Notes under the pieces: model-generated
What the model was told of the DNA's origin: nothing
Seen by the model: only the letters and a program-made list of their open reading frames with translations
The model's database searches: none
Translations under genes and position numbers: made by a program
Shown: in pieces, positions 1 to 9,300 of the stretch
Position numbering within the stretch: position 1 is the first letter of the stretch
How the letters are laid out: the number at the start of each line of letters is the position of its first letter
From: Fibrobacteraceae bacterium
GTDB taxonomy: Bacteria; Fibrobacterota; Fibrobacteria; Fibrobacterales; Fibrobacteraceae
NCBI GenBank assembly: GCA_021443045.1
Contig: JABUUT010000010.1
Location: 17,176-37,168 of the forward strand
Direction of reading: 5' to 3'
Length of the DNA stretch: 19,993 nucleotides

Positions 1-30
1 CCTTCACGGCGGTGCCGTTCAGGATGACAC
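1..30. repeat. REP-like hairpin, copy 1 (cut by window edge)
   Basis: This is an imperfect palindrome. CCT at 1-3 pairs with AGG at 21-23, and ACGGC at 6-10 pairs with GCCGT at 14-18 around the loop GGT. TC faces TC as an internal mismatch, and the unit ends AGGATGACAC. The left end probably extends beyond the window, because the matching ATCC/GGAT arm of copy 2 suggests that GGAT should precede base 1. The resemblance to copy 2 at 74-105 (CCTTC...GGC...GCC...TC.GGATGA) suggests a recurrent intergenic repeat. What it does cannot be told from the sequence. Confidence 0.45.
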
Positions 31-73
31 ATATGTTAAACATTAACCATTAATAATTGTTACCACATTCTCT

Positions 74-105
74 GGATCCTTCGGCAAAGCCTCTGGATGA
101 ACGCC
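74..105. repeat. REP-like hairpin, copy 2
   Basis: ATCC at 76-79 pairs with GGAT at 95-98, and GGC at 83-85 pairs with GCC at 89-91 around the loop AAA. TTC faces TCT as an internal loop. The order of blocks is the same as in copy 1 at 1-30. It lies 11 bases beyond the stop codon of the phosphatase gene ending at 117, so it could also form a hairpin in that gene's 3' end. It lacks a strong T tract and is not a classic intrinsic terminator. The bases between the two copies (31-73) are AT-rich and show nothing recognisable. Confidence 0.45.
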
Positions 106-116
106 ACCACTGATGG

Positions 117-911
117 CTAATAGGTGTCTAACACTTCAACAAGTTTTTCGTGGAGAATTCCATTGCTAAAGATAACTTGTTCTGCATCCACAAACTGCAT
201 TTCGGAGCCGTCAATGCGGGAGGCTTTGCCGCCGGCTTCTTGTACAAGAAGCGCAATGGCTGCTATGTCCCAAGGGTAGCTCATAGTCATTACAAAACAG
301 TCCATGCGGCCGCACGCCGTAAAGCACCCTTCAACCACCGCAGACCCAAAACACTTTACACGCTCAAAGGCGGCGGCCTCGGCGGCAAAATTTCTGGAAT
401 TCTGGGCATTGATTTTTACAACATCCCCCACATTAAAGTCCCCATTGCTTACAATGGCGTGGGTCGGGTCACTTTCGAGGCTCACATGTACCGGCTTTCC
501 ATTCAGCTTGGTCCCCTGCCCCACGGCGGCAGTATACAACTCCCCCAGCTTTGGCAAATTCACCACAGCCACCAGGGGTTTGCCTTCAAAATGGAGCGCA
601 ATGGAAATACCCCACAGGGGAATGCCTCGGCTAAAATTAACCGTGCCGTCTACAGGGTCTATAATCCAGCGGTAGCGGGAATCTTCGCCTAAAATTTCGC
701 CAGCCTCTTCAGTGCGAATGGAGTGCGAGGGAAACGCAGCCCGAAGGCCCTCTACAATAATTTTTTCACTGGTCACATCGGCTATGGTCACCACGTCTTT
801 TGCCGATTTGTACTTTACATTTCCCAGATTCTGCTGAAGTTCAAGGCAAACCTTGCCCGCCTCAACGGAGAGAGACTGAGCTACGGAGAGAAATTCATCT
901 ATATTGTGCAT
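117..911 (-). CDS. Inositol monophosphatase family protein
   Basis: This 264-residue cytoplasmic protein belongs to the Mg-dependent, Li-sensitive phosphatase superfamily (IMPase, CysQ, histidinol-phosphatase-like). Motif 1 is WIIDPVDGTVNF at residues 82-93, with metal ligands D85 and D88. Motif 2 is YPWDIAAIALLVQEAGG at 212-228, with D215 as the third metal Asp. The EE pair at 68-69 matches the metal-binding Glu of the GEES motif. Length is normal for the family. The Met at 911 is chosen because homology begins there and it lies 10 nt after the stop of the upstream lipoprotein gene. A longer reading to 1079 would overlap that gene by about 150 nt with an unrelated-looking sequence. No clear Shine-Dalgarno is visible, so translation may be coupled. 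The exact substrate (inositol phosphate, PAP or histidinol phosphate) cannot be read from sequence. Confidence 0.9.
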   Translation of the reverse strand: MHNIDEFLSVAQSLSVEAGKVCLELQQNLGNVKYKSAKDVVTIADVTSEKIIVEGLRAAFPSHSIRTEEAGEILGEDSRYRWIIDPVDGTVNFSRGIPLWGISIALHFEGKPLVAVVNLPKLGELYTAAVGQGTKLNGKPVHVSLESDPTHAIVSNGDFNVGDVVKINAQNSRNFAAEAAAFERVKCFGSAVVEGCFTACGRMDCFVMTMSYPWDIAAIALLVQEAGGKASRIDGSEMQFVDAEQVIFSNGILHEKLVEVLDTY

Positions 912-921
912 GGAATCTTTA

Positions 922-3273
922 TTATTTGGAGGCTGAGCTATTGCTGGCCCCATCTGGATGCAGGCAGCATCTAAATCCAATGGCAGGGTTCTTGTAGAAG
1001 GATGCGGCCTTGCGATAGGCCAGTTTTTCTCCCGTAAGGAACACCACCTCAATGTGGTCGGGTTTGTACACCAACCCATTGGAAAGTTTCTTTAACCATT
1101 CTTCCCCCCCCTGTTTATATTCGGAGTAGAGAGCGTAGTCGGTGCCAATGGAATTTCCGGACGAATCCTGAACATCAAAGAACTGCAAGGAGTCGGTAAA
1201 ATTTTTTTCTGTCAAGGTGGCGTACAAAGTTCTGGATGTATCCTTTTGGAATACAGTGTCTACCCTGGTGCCCTCGCGATACAGGTAAACCGTATCTTTG
1301 GTGTAAGCCAAGCGAGTAAAATAGGGGAAGGAGCGGTTGGTGCAAAGGGCAAAGTCCTCACGGTTTATGCCCCCAAGAACTAGGTAGCTAGCCCCCTTGA
1401 CCACTGCAGCCGTATCTTTTGAACGACCCACAGCCCATTCCTGATACTGCCCCGCCATGTCACGCACACCCATGGGGTTTACACAACGGGAATCCCGCTT
1501 AGAAATGTCGGCTGCAGCGAGTGAATCGTTGGTACTTACATTGCAATAGGCGTACAAATATTCCGAAGCCGACGTAAGGTTTTCTTCCACCACGCCATAA
1601 GAAAGTTTACCTCCAGAAAGGCAAACCAGCTCCCATTCCCGTTCGTTGCAAAGCGAAGAGGTAAAGCCTTCTACAGACAAATTGCCACAAGTTTCAACCG
1701 CTTCGGAATAGAGCACATTGTGAACAAATTCACCATTTTCATCACGATGTTCAAACTGTTCCATGCAGAATATATTGGTGTCTCCAATAGACACCGGAAC
1801 AAAGCCAGCAGGGCACTCCACCACATTTGCCAAGCGGCCTGGCGAAACAGCAATTGTATCCACAAGAGCTATAGAATAGTAACCCGACTTGTCTACAGCA
1901 CGGATGCGCAAAATCAAAGTATCCCCAGGAGAAACCCAACGGATGGTATCGGTTACAAAGGTGCCCGTAGCGGTGTGTTCAAACATGCCTTTATCGTACT
2001 CATACAAGCGGCTATATTTACCATAACCATCACCGTAAGTACATTCCTCCCATTCTTCTGATTTTACGTTGTAGCGCTCCACCACGTAAGTGGCCACCGT
2101 ATCGTAGCATTTGGGAAATGAGCAGCCCACAGGAAGGGTGAGAACCGTGTCTATCTTGATGCCATGTTTTTTTTCGTAAGGGTCCACACTGCGGTTCCAG
2201 TAAATTAAAAGCCGGTTGTTGCTATCCAAGCGGGCAAGACCAGGGAACAAGGTGTCTTCAACGGTGAAAATTTTCGTGGGCATTAAAGGGGCCACAGAAT
2301 CGGTGGTCATAAAGAGCCTATTGGATTCCACCGTGGTGGTTCCTTCAGTTCCCGAAGAGTTGCCTGCAGAATCCCAGGCAGAAAAACCTATGGTGTATTG
2401 CGACTTGGCCTTGAGGCCTTCTACCACCATGCGGAAATGGTTGCAAGAATCGCACGAAGTGTCAAAACCTTCTCCATCAAGCACCGCAAAACGAAGGAAG
2501 TTCTTGACTTTGCTGTCGTGGTTTACCGGATCCACATAGAGGCTGTCGTTTTTAAAACGCACGCGGGCGTGGCGCTTGTAAAGTTCCTTGCCCAGAGAAT
2601 CAACCCCATTAGGAGAATAGAGGGTTATCTTCAGGTCGCGGATATCTTCACTTTCATCAACTGCATACAGCACCACATTGTATCCAAATATGGGGCCAGA
2701 AATATTTTGGGGGGTGTAAAAGTCCGTTTGGTCCGTGGGGCGATACCAATCGAACAAGGCTCCCGTAGTCCAAACAGAATCCTTCACGGAAATTAGACTA
2801 GGAGCAATATCGTCGCCAAAATGGAGAAACAGGCGCTGCACAGACCCAGGATCTTTGTCATCATCGTATTCGCAGAAAAGCGCCACCTGGAGACTGTCCC
2901 ATTCCTCCAGATATTCCTCCACCAAATTCGTAAGGTCTATGGTGTCGTAAGTTCCGGCAGACTTGGAATGATATTCGTAAAAAGCGGTGGCCTTTTCTTT
3001 TTTTGAAGAGGAAACACTTTTTGAGGTATCATCGACCACGGATGTGTCCAGCCACAGGTACACACCCTTAAAATCTTCTGTTTCTATAGGATTGTGGTAA
3101 CGAACCCGATAGCACTGTTTTCCGCTGTCGGCACTACTGCCACAGGATCGCAGCACACTCATTTCCATCACTTCCCGATCGAACAAGTATTCTATACCGT
3201 TCTCTTCGTCGGAGCAGGAACACAAAACACAGGCGGCAATCACCAGCCACCATATTTCAACATACTTTAGCAT
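922..3273 (-). CDS. Surface lipoprotein with FN3-like domains and C-terminal SUMF/FGE-like domain
   Basis: This 783-residue protein has a lipoprotein-type signal peptide: a short n-region with K3, a hydrophobic stretch over 7-17, and a lipobox LCSC ending at C20, followed by an acidic SDEEN segment. IAAC15 is a second possible box. Residues about 170-330 and 335-480 look like FN3/Ig-like modules (for example YTIGFSAWDSAGNSS and ILRIRAVDKSGYYS). Residues about 480-772 resemble the formylglycine-generating-enzyme (SUMF1) fold: a CPAGFVPV opening, a MGVRDMAGQYQEW segment equivalent to the usual NVWEW region, and a terminal GFRCC. The active-site Cys pair of true FGE is not evident, because only one Cys lies in the ALCTNRS segment. 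A non-enzymatic, C-type-lectin-like role is therefore likelier. No good Shine-Dalgarno is seen, and an intrinsic terminator ends 14 nt before the start codon. A G8 tract lies at about residue 720. The precise function is unknown. Confidence 0.8.
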   Translation of the reverse strand: MLKYVEIWWLVIAACVLCSCSDEENGIEYLFDREVMEMSVLRSCGSSADSGKQCYRVRYHNPIETEDFKGVYLWLDTSVVDDTSKSVSSSKKEKATAFYEYHSKSAGTYDTIDLTNLVEEYLEEWDSLQVALFCEYDDDKDPGSVQRLFLHFGDDIAPSLISVKDSVWTTGALFDWYRPTDQTDFYTPQNISGPIFGYNVVLYAVDESEDIRDLKITLYSPNGVDSLGKELYKRHARVRFKNDSLYVDPVNHDSKVKNFLRFAVLDGEGFDTSCDSCNHFRMVVEGLKAKSQYTIGFSAWDSAGNSSGTEGTTTVESNRLFMTTDSVAPLMPTKIFTVEDTLFPGLARLDSNNRLLIYWNRSVDPYEKKHGIKIDTVLTLPVGCSFPKCYDTVATYVVERYNVKSEEWEECTYGDGYGKYSRLYEYDKGMFEHTATGTFVTDTIRWVSPGDTLILRIRAVDKSGYYSIALVDTIAVSPGRLANVVECPAGFVPVSIGDTNIFCMEQFEHRDENGEFVHNVLYSEAVETCGNLSVEGFTSSLCNEREWELVCLSGGKLSYGVVEENLTSASEYLYAYCNVSTNDSLAAADISKRDSRCVNPMGVRDMAGQYQEWAVGRSKDTAAVVKGASYLVLGGINREDFALCTNRSFPYFTRLAYTKDTVYLYREGTRVDTVFQKDTSRTLYATLTEKNFTDSLQFFDVQDSSGNSIGTDYALYSEYKQGGEEWLKKLSNGLVYKPDHIEVVFLTGEKLAYRKAASFYKNPAIGFRCCLHPDGASNSSASK
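1104..1111 (-). repeat. G8 homopolymer tract inside the lipoprotein gene
   Basis: Eight consecutive C on the plus strand read as eight G on the coding strand (CAG GGG GGG GAA, residues Q-G-G-E near 720). A gain or loss of one base would shift the frame and remove about the last 60 residues, including the GFRCC end of the SUMF-like domain. Confidence 0.9.
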
Positions 3274-3275
3274 CG

Positions 3276-3287
3276 GTACAAATGTAC
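3276..3287. promoter_or_regulatory. Short inverted repeat over the lipoprotein ribosome-binding region
   Basis: GTACA at 3276-3280 and TGTAC at 3283-3287 form a 5-bp inverted repeat with a 2-nt centre. It begins 3 nt upstream of the lipoprotein start codon (ATG read from 3273), where a Shine-Dalgarno would be expected, and none is visible. It could be an operator or a chance palindrome. Confidence 0.25.
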
Positions 3288-3326
3288 AAAAAAATAAAGC
3301 CGAAAGCTACAAGGACATTCGGCTTT
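3288..3326 (-). terminator. Intrinsic terminator after the giant prepilin-like gene
   Basis: AAAGCCGAA at 3296-3304 and TTCGGCTTT at 3318-3326 form a perfect 9-bp stem with a 13-nt loop. On the minus strand the stem is followed by T7 (plus-strand A7 at 3288-3294). It lies 20 nt after the stop codon of the giant gene and 14 nt before the start codon of the lipoprotein gene. It either ends transcription there or attenuates it. Confidence 0.75.
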
Positions 3327-3328
3327 GT

Positions 3329-3341
3329 GGGGGGGATAATA
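3329..3341 (-). promoter_or_regulatory. Possible -10 element beside a C7 tract, upstream of the terminator hairpin
   Basis: On the minus strand TATTAT (plus 3336-3341) differs from TATAAT at one position and is followed by seven C (plus G7 at 3329-3335). No convincing -35 hexamer lies 16-18 nt upstream. If used, the transcript would begin just before the 3288-3326 hairpin, making that hairpin a 5' leader attenuator for the lipoprotein gene. Confidence 0.2.
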
Positions 3342-3346
3342 GAAAT

Positions 3347-6300
3347 CTAATTATTTCCAATTTCTACACTACCTGAACAGACTTCTTTTTCCTGATTAGA
3401 CGCGCTGACTCTAAAACCATAAGTGCCTTTACTATTTGGAAGTGTTAAAGACACAGTACATTCATTCGAACTACATTCCATTGTTTTGATAGAATTGTCT
3501 ATAAGAAGGGAAAGAATCGCCTCAGATTTAAGATTATTGACATTTGAAACTTTGAATTCGGCTGTTTTATTTTTTTTACATTTGCCCCATACATTTTTTT
3601 CACAGGTAAAGGAACATTTCCCCGTAATAGGTTTGGGAGAAACCGGTAAAGTTCCTTCACAAACATTCTGTTCTTGTTTGTCATATTTAACATACCACTC
3701 AAAATTACCAGAAGAAGAAGGAACTTGGCTGACGCTTCCTGAATAAACACCTTCATTGTTATTGTAAGTCAATTCGTAGATACGATCATTAAAATGAAGT
3801 TTTAAAACAGTGCCTAATTTAGGTATACCCGAAACTCTAAAAGAAATATCTGAAGCATTCACTTCCATATTTGTGATAACCTTATTTTTTTGCCTAAAGG
3901 TACAACCGCTTGCAGTAACGGCAGTTGCATTCAGAGTTACGGAGCAAACTTCCTTTCCACTCAATGTCACCTTGGCATCATAGCGACCGGCTTGCAATGG
4001 AGCCGTTATATAATCCGATTCATAGCGATCAAAGATCACAACCAGATCCATATCGTAAGTGGAGCCATTGAACTGCACCTTGAAATCGCTGTACCTTCCA
4101 GTGTTTTTCACCCCTGTCATTTTGATATGGAGCTTTTCTGTACCAATCTGTACATCGGTAACCTTGTTACCATTGAGCACAAATTCACAGTCGCCCTTTA
4201 CCTTGTCATTATAGGAGACCTTGAAGTTACAGCTGCTGGTTGCCCCATCGGTTCTAGTAAGATTCAAAGTATAGTTGCAACTGGAATTTGCACAGCTATT
4301 GGAGTGTTCCGTAAAGGAAATAGAGCCACCACTATAACTGAATCCATCCGAAGAAACAAGAGTAGCCCCCCCCATCTGCAAATCGTACTTACAGCCATTT
4401 TCATTGCAGCCCCCCACCATTTTCGGAGTATAGTCTATGGCAGTACCTACATCTTGTTTTCCTGATATATCGGCACATTCCAAAACCATTTCATCCAAAG
4501 TCGCTGAACTGCTAGATTCTTCAACAACCGTTATAGAGCTGGTTGCTGCTTCACTGGTAGATGTTCCATCGCTACTACTACGGGCCTCACTGGAACTGCT
4601 TTCTTCTTCTGTGATAGTCACTGGTTCCGTGTTACAAGATACAATTTTACCGCCAGCAGTATACACATCGATGGTAAACCCGTATGCCATGCCATCCATG
4701 TTGCTGTAATTTTTCTCCTCAATTTCGTACTGCTTGTTCTGGCATGTACCTTCAAAAGTAGCCGATGTACTTGTAGAGTAAATTCTACACTTGGTGGTCC
4801 CACTAATATTTTCAATGCTATTCTTGATATACCACTTATGAACCTGCTTGTTGTATTCAGCAGTGCAACCTGATATTGTGACTGCATAGGGACAAGAAGA
4901 CTTTAAAGATTCCAGCACAAAGTTTCCAGTACCGCGAACAATCACTCGCTTTATCTTTTCCGGATTAAATCCAGTCTTATTCGTAAAGCCAGACACGCCA
5001 ATGTAGTTTTCGCCATTGGACTTGATGGCATTCGATGTTGCATCATTATCATTTTCATCAATCAAAGTCACAGAAACCTCATCATCATCCATAACCTTAC
5101 CACTGATTTTCACAATCAAATTTGCATCCCGTAAATTTATCGGACTTCCGTAATCAATTGTAAAATTACTTTCAGCAGCAATATAACCAGAATTTTCTAT
5201 TGAACGTTCGAACATATCAATATTTTCAGAGCAAACCTTATATTCACCTACATAGAACTGACCACAGTGGGCTACACGATAGCCAACATCAGCCTGCCTA
5301 CAGCGAACAAAAACATCTCTGTAGATACCAGTATAATCCTTCAAACCCTTACGCTGAGTTTTACTGATACCATGATCTCCTTCCCTCTTAAAATAAAGCT
5401 TATTATCATTCAATTTCCAACCAGCCAGCCAAAATGGTTCCCAAGACTTTTCGTCAGAAGCTAGGTTGGCATCTTGAAGGACATCCAAGAACTGTTGATT
5501 TATACACCAGCTACTATGGTAGACATTGTATGTATTCACACCTGTAATTTCAGCCTGAGGGGTTTTCAAAATTAAGCTTCTATCATGACCTGCATAATCA
5601 GAAGGAATATCACAACCATTATAAAAGTATTCCAAGTTTTCACAACCAAGGTCTCTCAATTTCTTATTAGTACCAACCCAAGGAGAAACATTAGAATCCT
5701 TAGGTACAATACCACCAAGATATGGAGCAGCCATAGAACATTCTAGCTTTGGAACATCAAAGCATTCTTCATCCTCGCCAAAAGAAGTCGTCGCCCAGCT
5801 AATGGAATTAAGATAGAAATCCTTGTTGGAAAGTTTATAACCAACGTACTGGTTATTCAAAAGTGGGTCGTCATGAACTTCACTAAAATCAAATTCGGCA
5901 CTGGCACGACCGTCAGGATGAATAGCCTTATCTCCAAAAACCCCAATGGATAAATGGTCTCCATCCAACGTAGCTTCCATAGTAAGCATATTTTCAATGC
6001 CAACACCAGCGCCAACACCAGAAATAATAAAATGACCTCCATCCTTTTCCTTGAGAATATCTTTTTCCTTACAATTACCTTTATTAGTATTTTCAATGCC
6101 TTGATGAGTGCCATAGCAGAGACGTGCAACAAGGTGACCTTGGCTAATTGCACTTTCTGCAGCACAGTCCACCTTACAAATTGCATAAGCAGCATCGCAC
6201 TTAACACGGCAAGCTTCTTTTAATGCGGCAGCAATCCAACTGGAATACCTACTATCACAATCATCCTTGCATGTTTTTAATTTATCTTCGCAATAATTTT

Positions 6301-9300
6301 CACTACAATCTCCCACGCCAACGCCATAAATCATCAGGGAAAAATACTCACTACCATTTTCATTGGAACGAAGAATAAAACCTGTATTAAGGTATGGCTC
6401 GCCTTTTTTTGCAAAAACATTGGTCTGGAACTGAGCTTCCAGCACACCATTGGCACCAGCCAAGCGCTTATTCAAAATAAAAGCCTGATTACCATTCTGG
6501 TTATCTGCCTGCTTAGTATTTTCGCTATAAACATAATCTCCACTCTCATCCCATTTTACAGAATTTTGGTCAAAATTCTTTTTATTAACATCATTATTGT
6601 AAATCGCTAACCACATTGAATTGTTGTATTTACCATCCTTGATATTGCAGCCTTCTCCCTTATCCAAAGTAGCTTTACATATATCAATACAATGTAGTCT
6701 ATCAGAATCGCAGACTGGATTTTCTGTAAAGTCCTCATAAAAACAATGACCATCTACTTGATCAAAATATGCAGTAACAGCCAAATTGCTGCCAACCGTA
6801 TGTACAAATTCATCTGTAGAATAACCATCTTTAATTCCTTTAAATTCAATTACCCATCTACTAAAGTTGATATTACTACTATTCTTATTATAAGAAAACT
6901 CTAGATAATCACCCGCAAAAACATCAATTATACAAGGGCTATTTCCCTTCGTACAACGACCTCGTTCCTCAGTATTATTTAAATCACTAATTTCCCTCAC
7001 ATAGACCGTAGGATTACTTGCAGTAGCTACAACGTGCAAAGTAAGTTTATACGATTTCTTTTTTATAGATGCATACAATGTATAGGGACTACCATCTTCT
7101 TCAGGTGCAAAAATGCTGGTATCCGCAATCATAGCCTCGCACTGATCCAATGTTATTCCTTTTGCAAGTCTAATACTCCCAACATTCTTACAAGACCACT
7201 TATCATTTGGATTTGTCTCATTTGCAATACAGTTACGGCCCACAGCACGTACCCAAATATTATTTCCAATGAGTCCTTCAGAACAGTCTGGGCGTTTAGC
7301 GAAAGCAAGTGTATCTTCACTACAAGTTTTCCCTGAAATAGCACAATACTCACTAATTCCTTGACGATTAACAACAACCTGTCCATCCAAATAAACCTGA
7401 CACACCGTAGGGGCGCTAGGAACACAGCCATCCTCATTTTGCAAACGGAATGTAATGAATTTGCGGTCAGGCACGCCTACAGCAGAAACAACAAGCACAT
7501 CCACCAACTTATCCTTAGGAGACAGGTGCACCGTATATTTTTTTCTGCCATCGTCGTCATAGCCCTCAGTAATACTGGCACCGGGCACCACCGAAACACT
7601 CCACCCACTAGGAATTTCATCGGGAACCACATCGATGCTGTAGGGCTCGGAACGTTCTTCCCCATTCTGAATGGAAAGCCGAACCACAGCATTTCTGCCT
7701 TCCCCTGGCAAAAGTTCAATGCTTTCGGATTCATAGGAAACCTTTGGCGTGGTGGCATTCAACCCTTTTACAACAATATAGAGAGGTACGGCCTCGTATG
7801 AATATTCATCACTGGACTCATCCTTCATGGTGCATCTGTATATACCTTCCGGAATCAGGTCGTCACCAGATTTCGGATCATACAGACGACGGCCATTTGT
7901 ATGTAAAACACTGGAGGAGCCCATACAGCTTTCCGTAACTTTTGTGGGAGTTTTAGCCCCATTCAGTCCAAACATTTTGTAATAATCAGACAAGGAGCCA
8001 TAGGGGTCTTGGGTCATGTACACCACCCGAGGCAAAACCAAGGTAGAGGGCTTTACTTCACTGTAGTCATCTTTATCGAGGTTTGCCACATCCATTTCAT
8101 TGTTTTCATACTGGGAAACAAGGTTCACAACAAGTTGGGGGCTCATCGTTGTGTAGTAGGAATCAAAGCCGTTTGTGGTTTCTCCGGCAATTTCTGAGGG
8201 AAGAGAGGAGGAGCCTCCGCAACCCGATCCATCGTTCTTGCATATGATGCTAGATTCAGCTAGTGCCGAAATAAGCTCTCCGTCAAAATCCACGGTAATG
8301 TTGGGAATATTCGCCGTTACACAAGCGCTCTGCGGAGTAAAAATTGAACCCTTGATAGAGCCATTGCCTGTAGTTTCAATAGGCCCTTCAGAATAGATAA
8401 AATAATTGGCATCCTCAACCCCTTCCATATTTATCTTGGCTCCCTGCTTAAAGTAGAGCACCGCCATATCGGTTGTGGGAGCTAGTTTAATTTCCGCTTT
8501 TTCTTCAAATATGAGGATAGTTTTTCTGTCGATACTTCCTGGAGCTTTTTCACTACTGGAAACCTTAACTACCAAGAAATCATTGTACAGAGAAGCGGAG
8601 CTTTCTGTGCCCACATTATTTTTCATGTTGTCATAGCAATTTTTTACATTGTCCTTAAGGTTGTCATCGTATTTGGTAATGTTGGCGGCACACCCCTTAG
8701 TGGCATAGGTATTGAATGTTCCGTACGCCGTTACAATTGGGTCTTCCACAATGAACTGAGATTCATCGCAACCCACTTTTCCCTCTCCCGCTTTTTTCAT
8801 AATGGAAAGGCAATGACTCTTGACCTCATCAGCGCAAGCAATCGGTTTAGAATAGGGAACACTTTTTAAATGAGTTGACTTGGTGAGAGCCACATTGAAC
8901 AAGCTGGAATAGACATTGTTTTTTTCATTAAACAAGGTTTGGTTACTCTTTAAACCTATGCAGTTCCAATCATCGTAACCGCATTTACCTAAAGAAGTTA
9001 CAACTCCATTTTCTAGGTAAGCCCAAGTGTATGAAGCGAAGTTTTCCAGGCCTTCTATATAAAGGTCTGATTTTTCCGTGAGGCCAAACCGAATACGGGT
9101 ATAATTGTTTTCGTAGCCGTTACCCCAAACTAAGGCATCGTCATTTTTCTTCATGTACCTGCGAGTGCCGTCATTAACGGTAGGCTGCAATGCCGATGCT
9201 TGTGGAATATACACATCTCCATAAACATTGAAAGACAAATTCTCTGATTCCGAGCCAGTCTTGTTCAAATCAAATTCAAGTACCGCCTCTTCTGTCAAAC

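Noticed and set aside
150..692. Plus-strand open frame of 180 codons
   Set aside because: It lies entirely antisense to the phosphatase gene, whose family motifs are clear, and its own sequence shows no family features.
912..1079. Longer N-terminus for the phosphatase
   Set aside because: The extra 56 residues overlap the upstream lipoprotein gene in another frame and match nothing in the family.
4495..4615. Ser-rich segment as a nucleotide repeat array
   Set aside because: The Ser codons vary and no unit is repeated exactly. It is a low-complexity protein linker.
5000..7400. AT-rich middle of the giant gene as a separate inserted gene or pseudogene
   Set aside because: The reading frame is continuous across it with no stop, and its Cys and strand patterns are those of a folded secreted protein.
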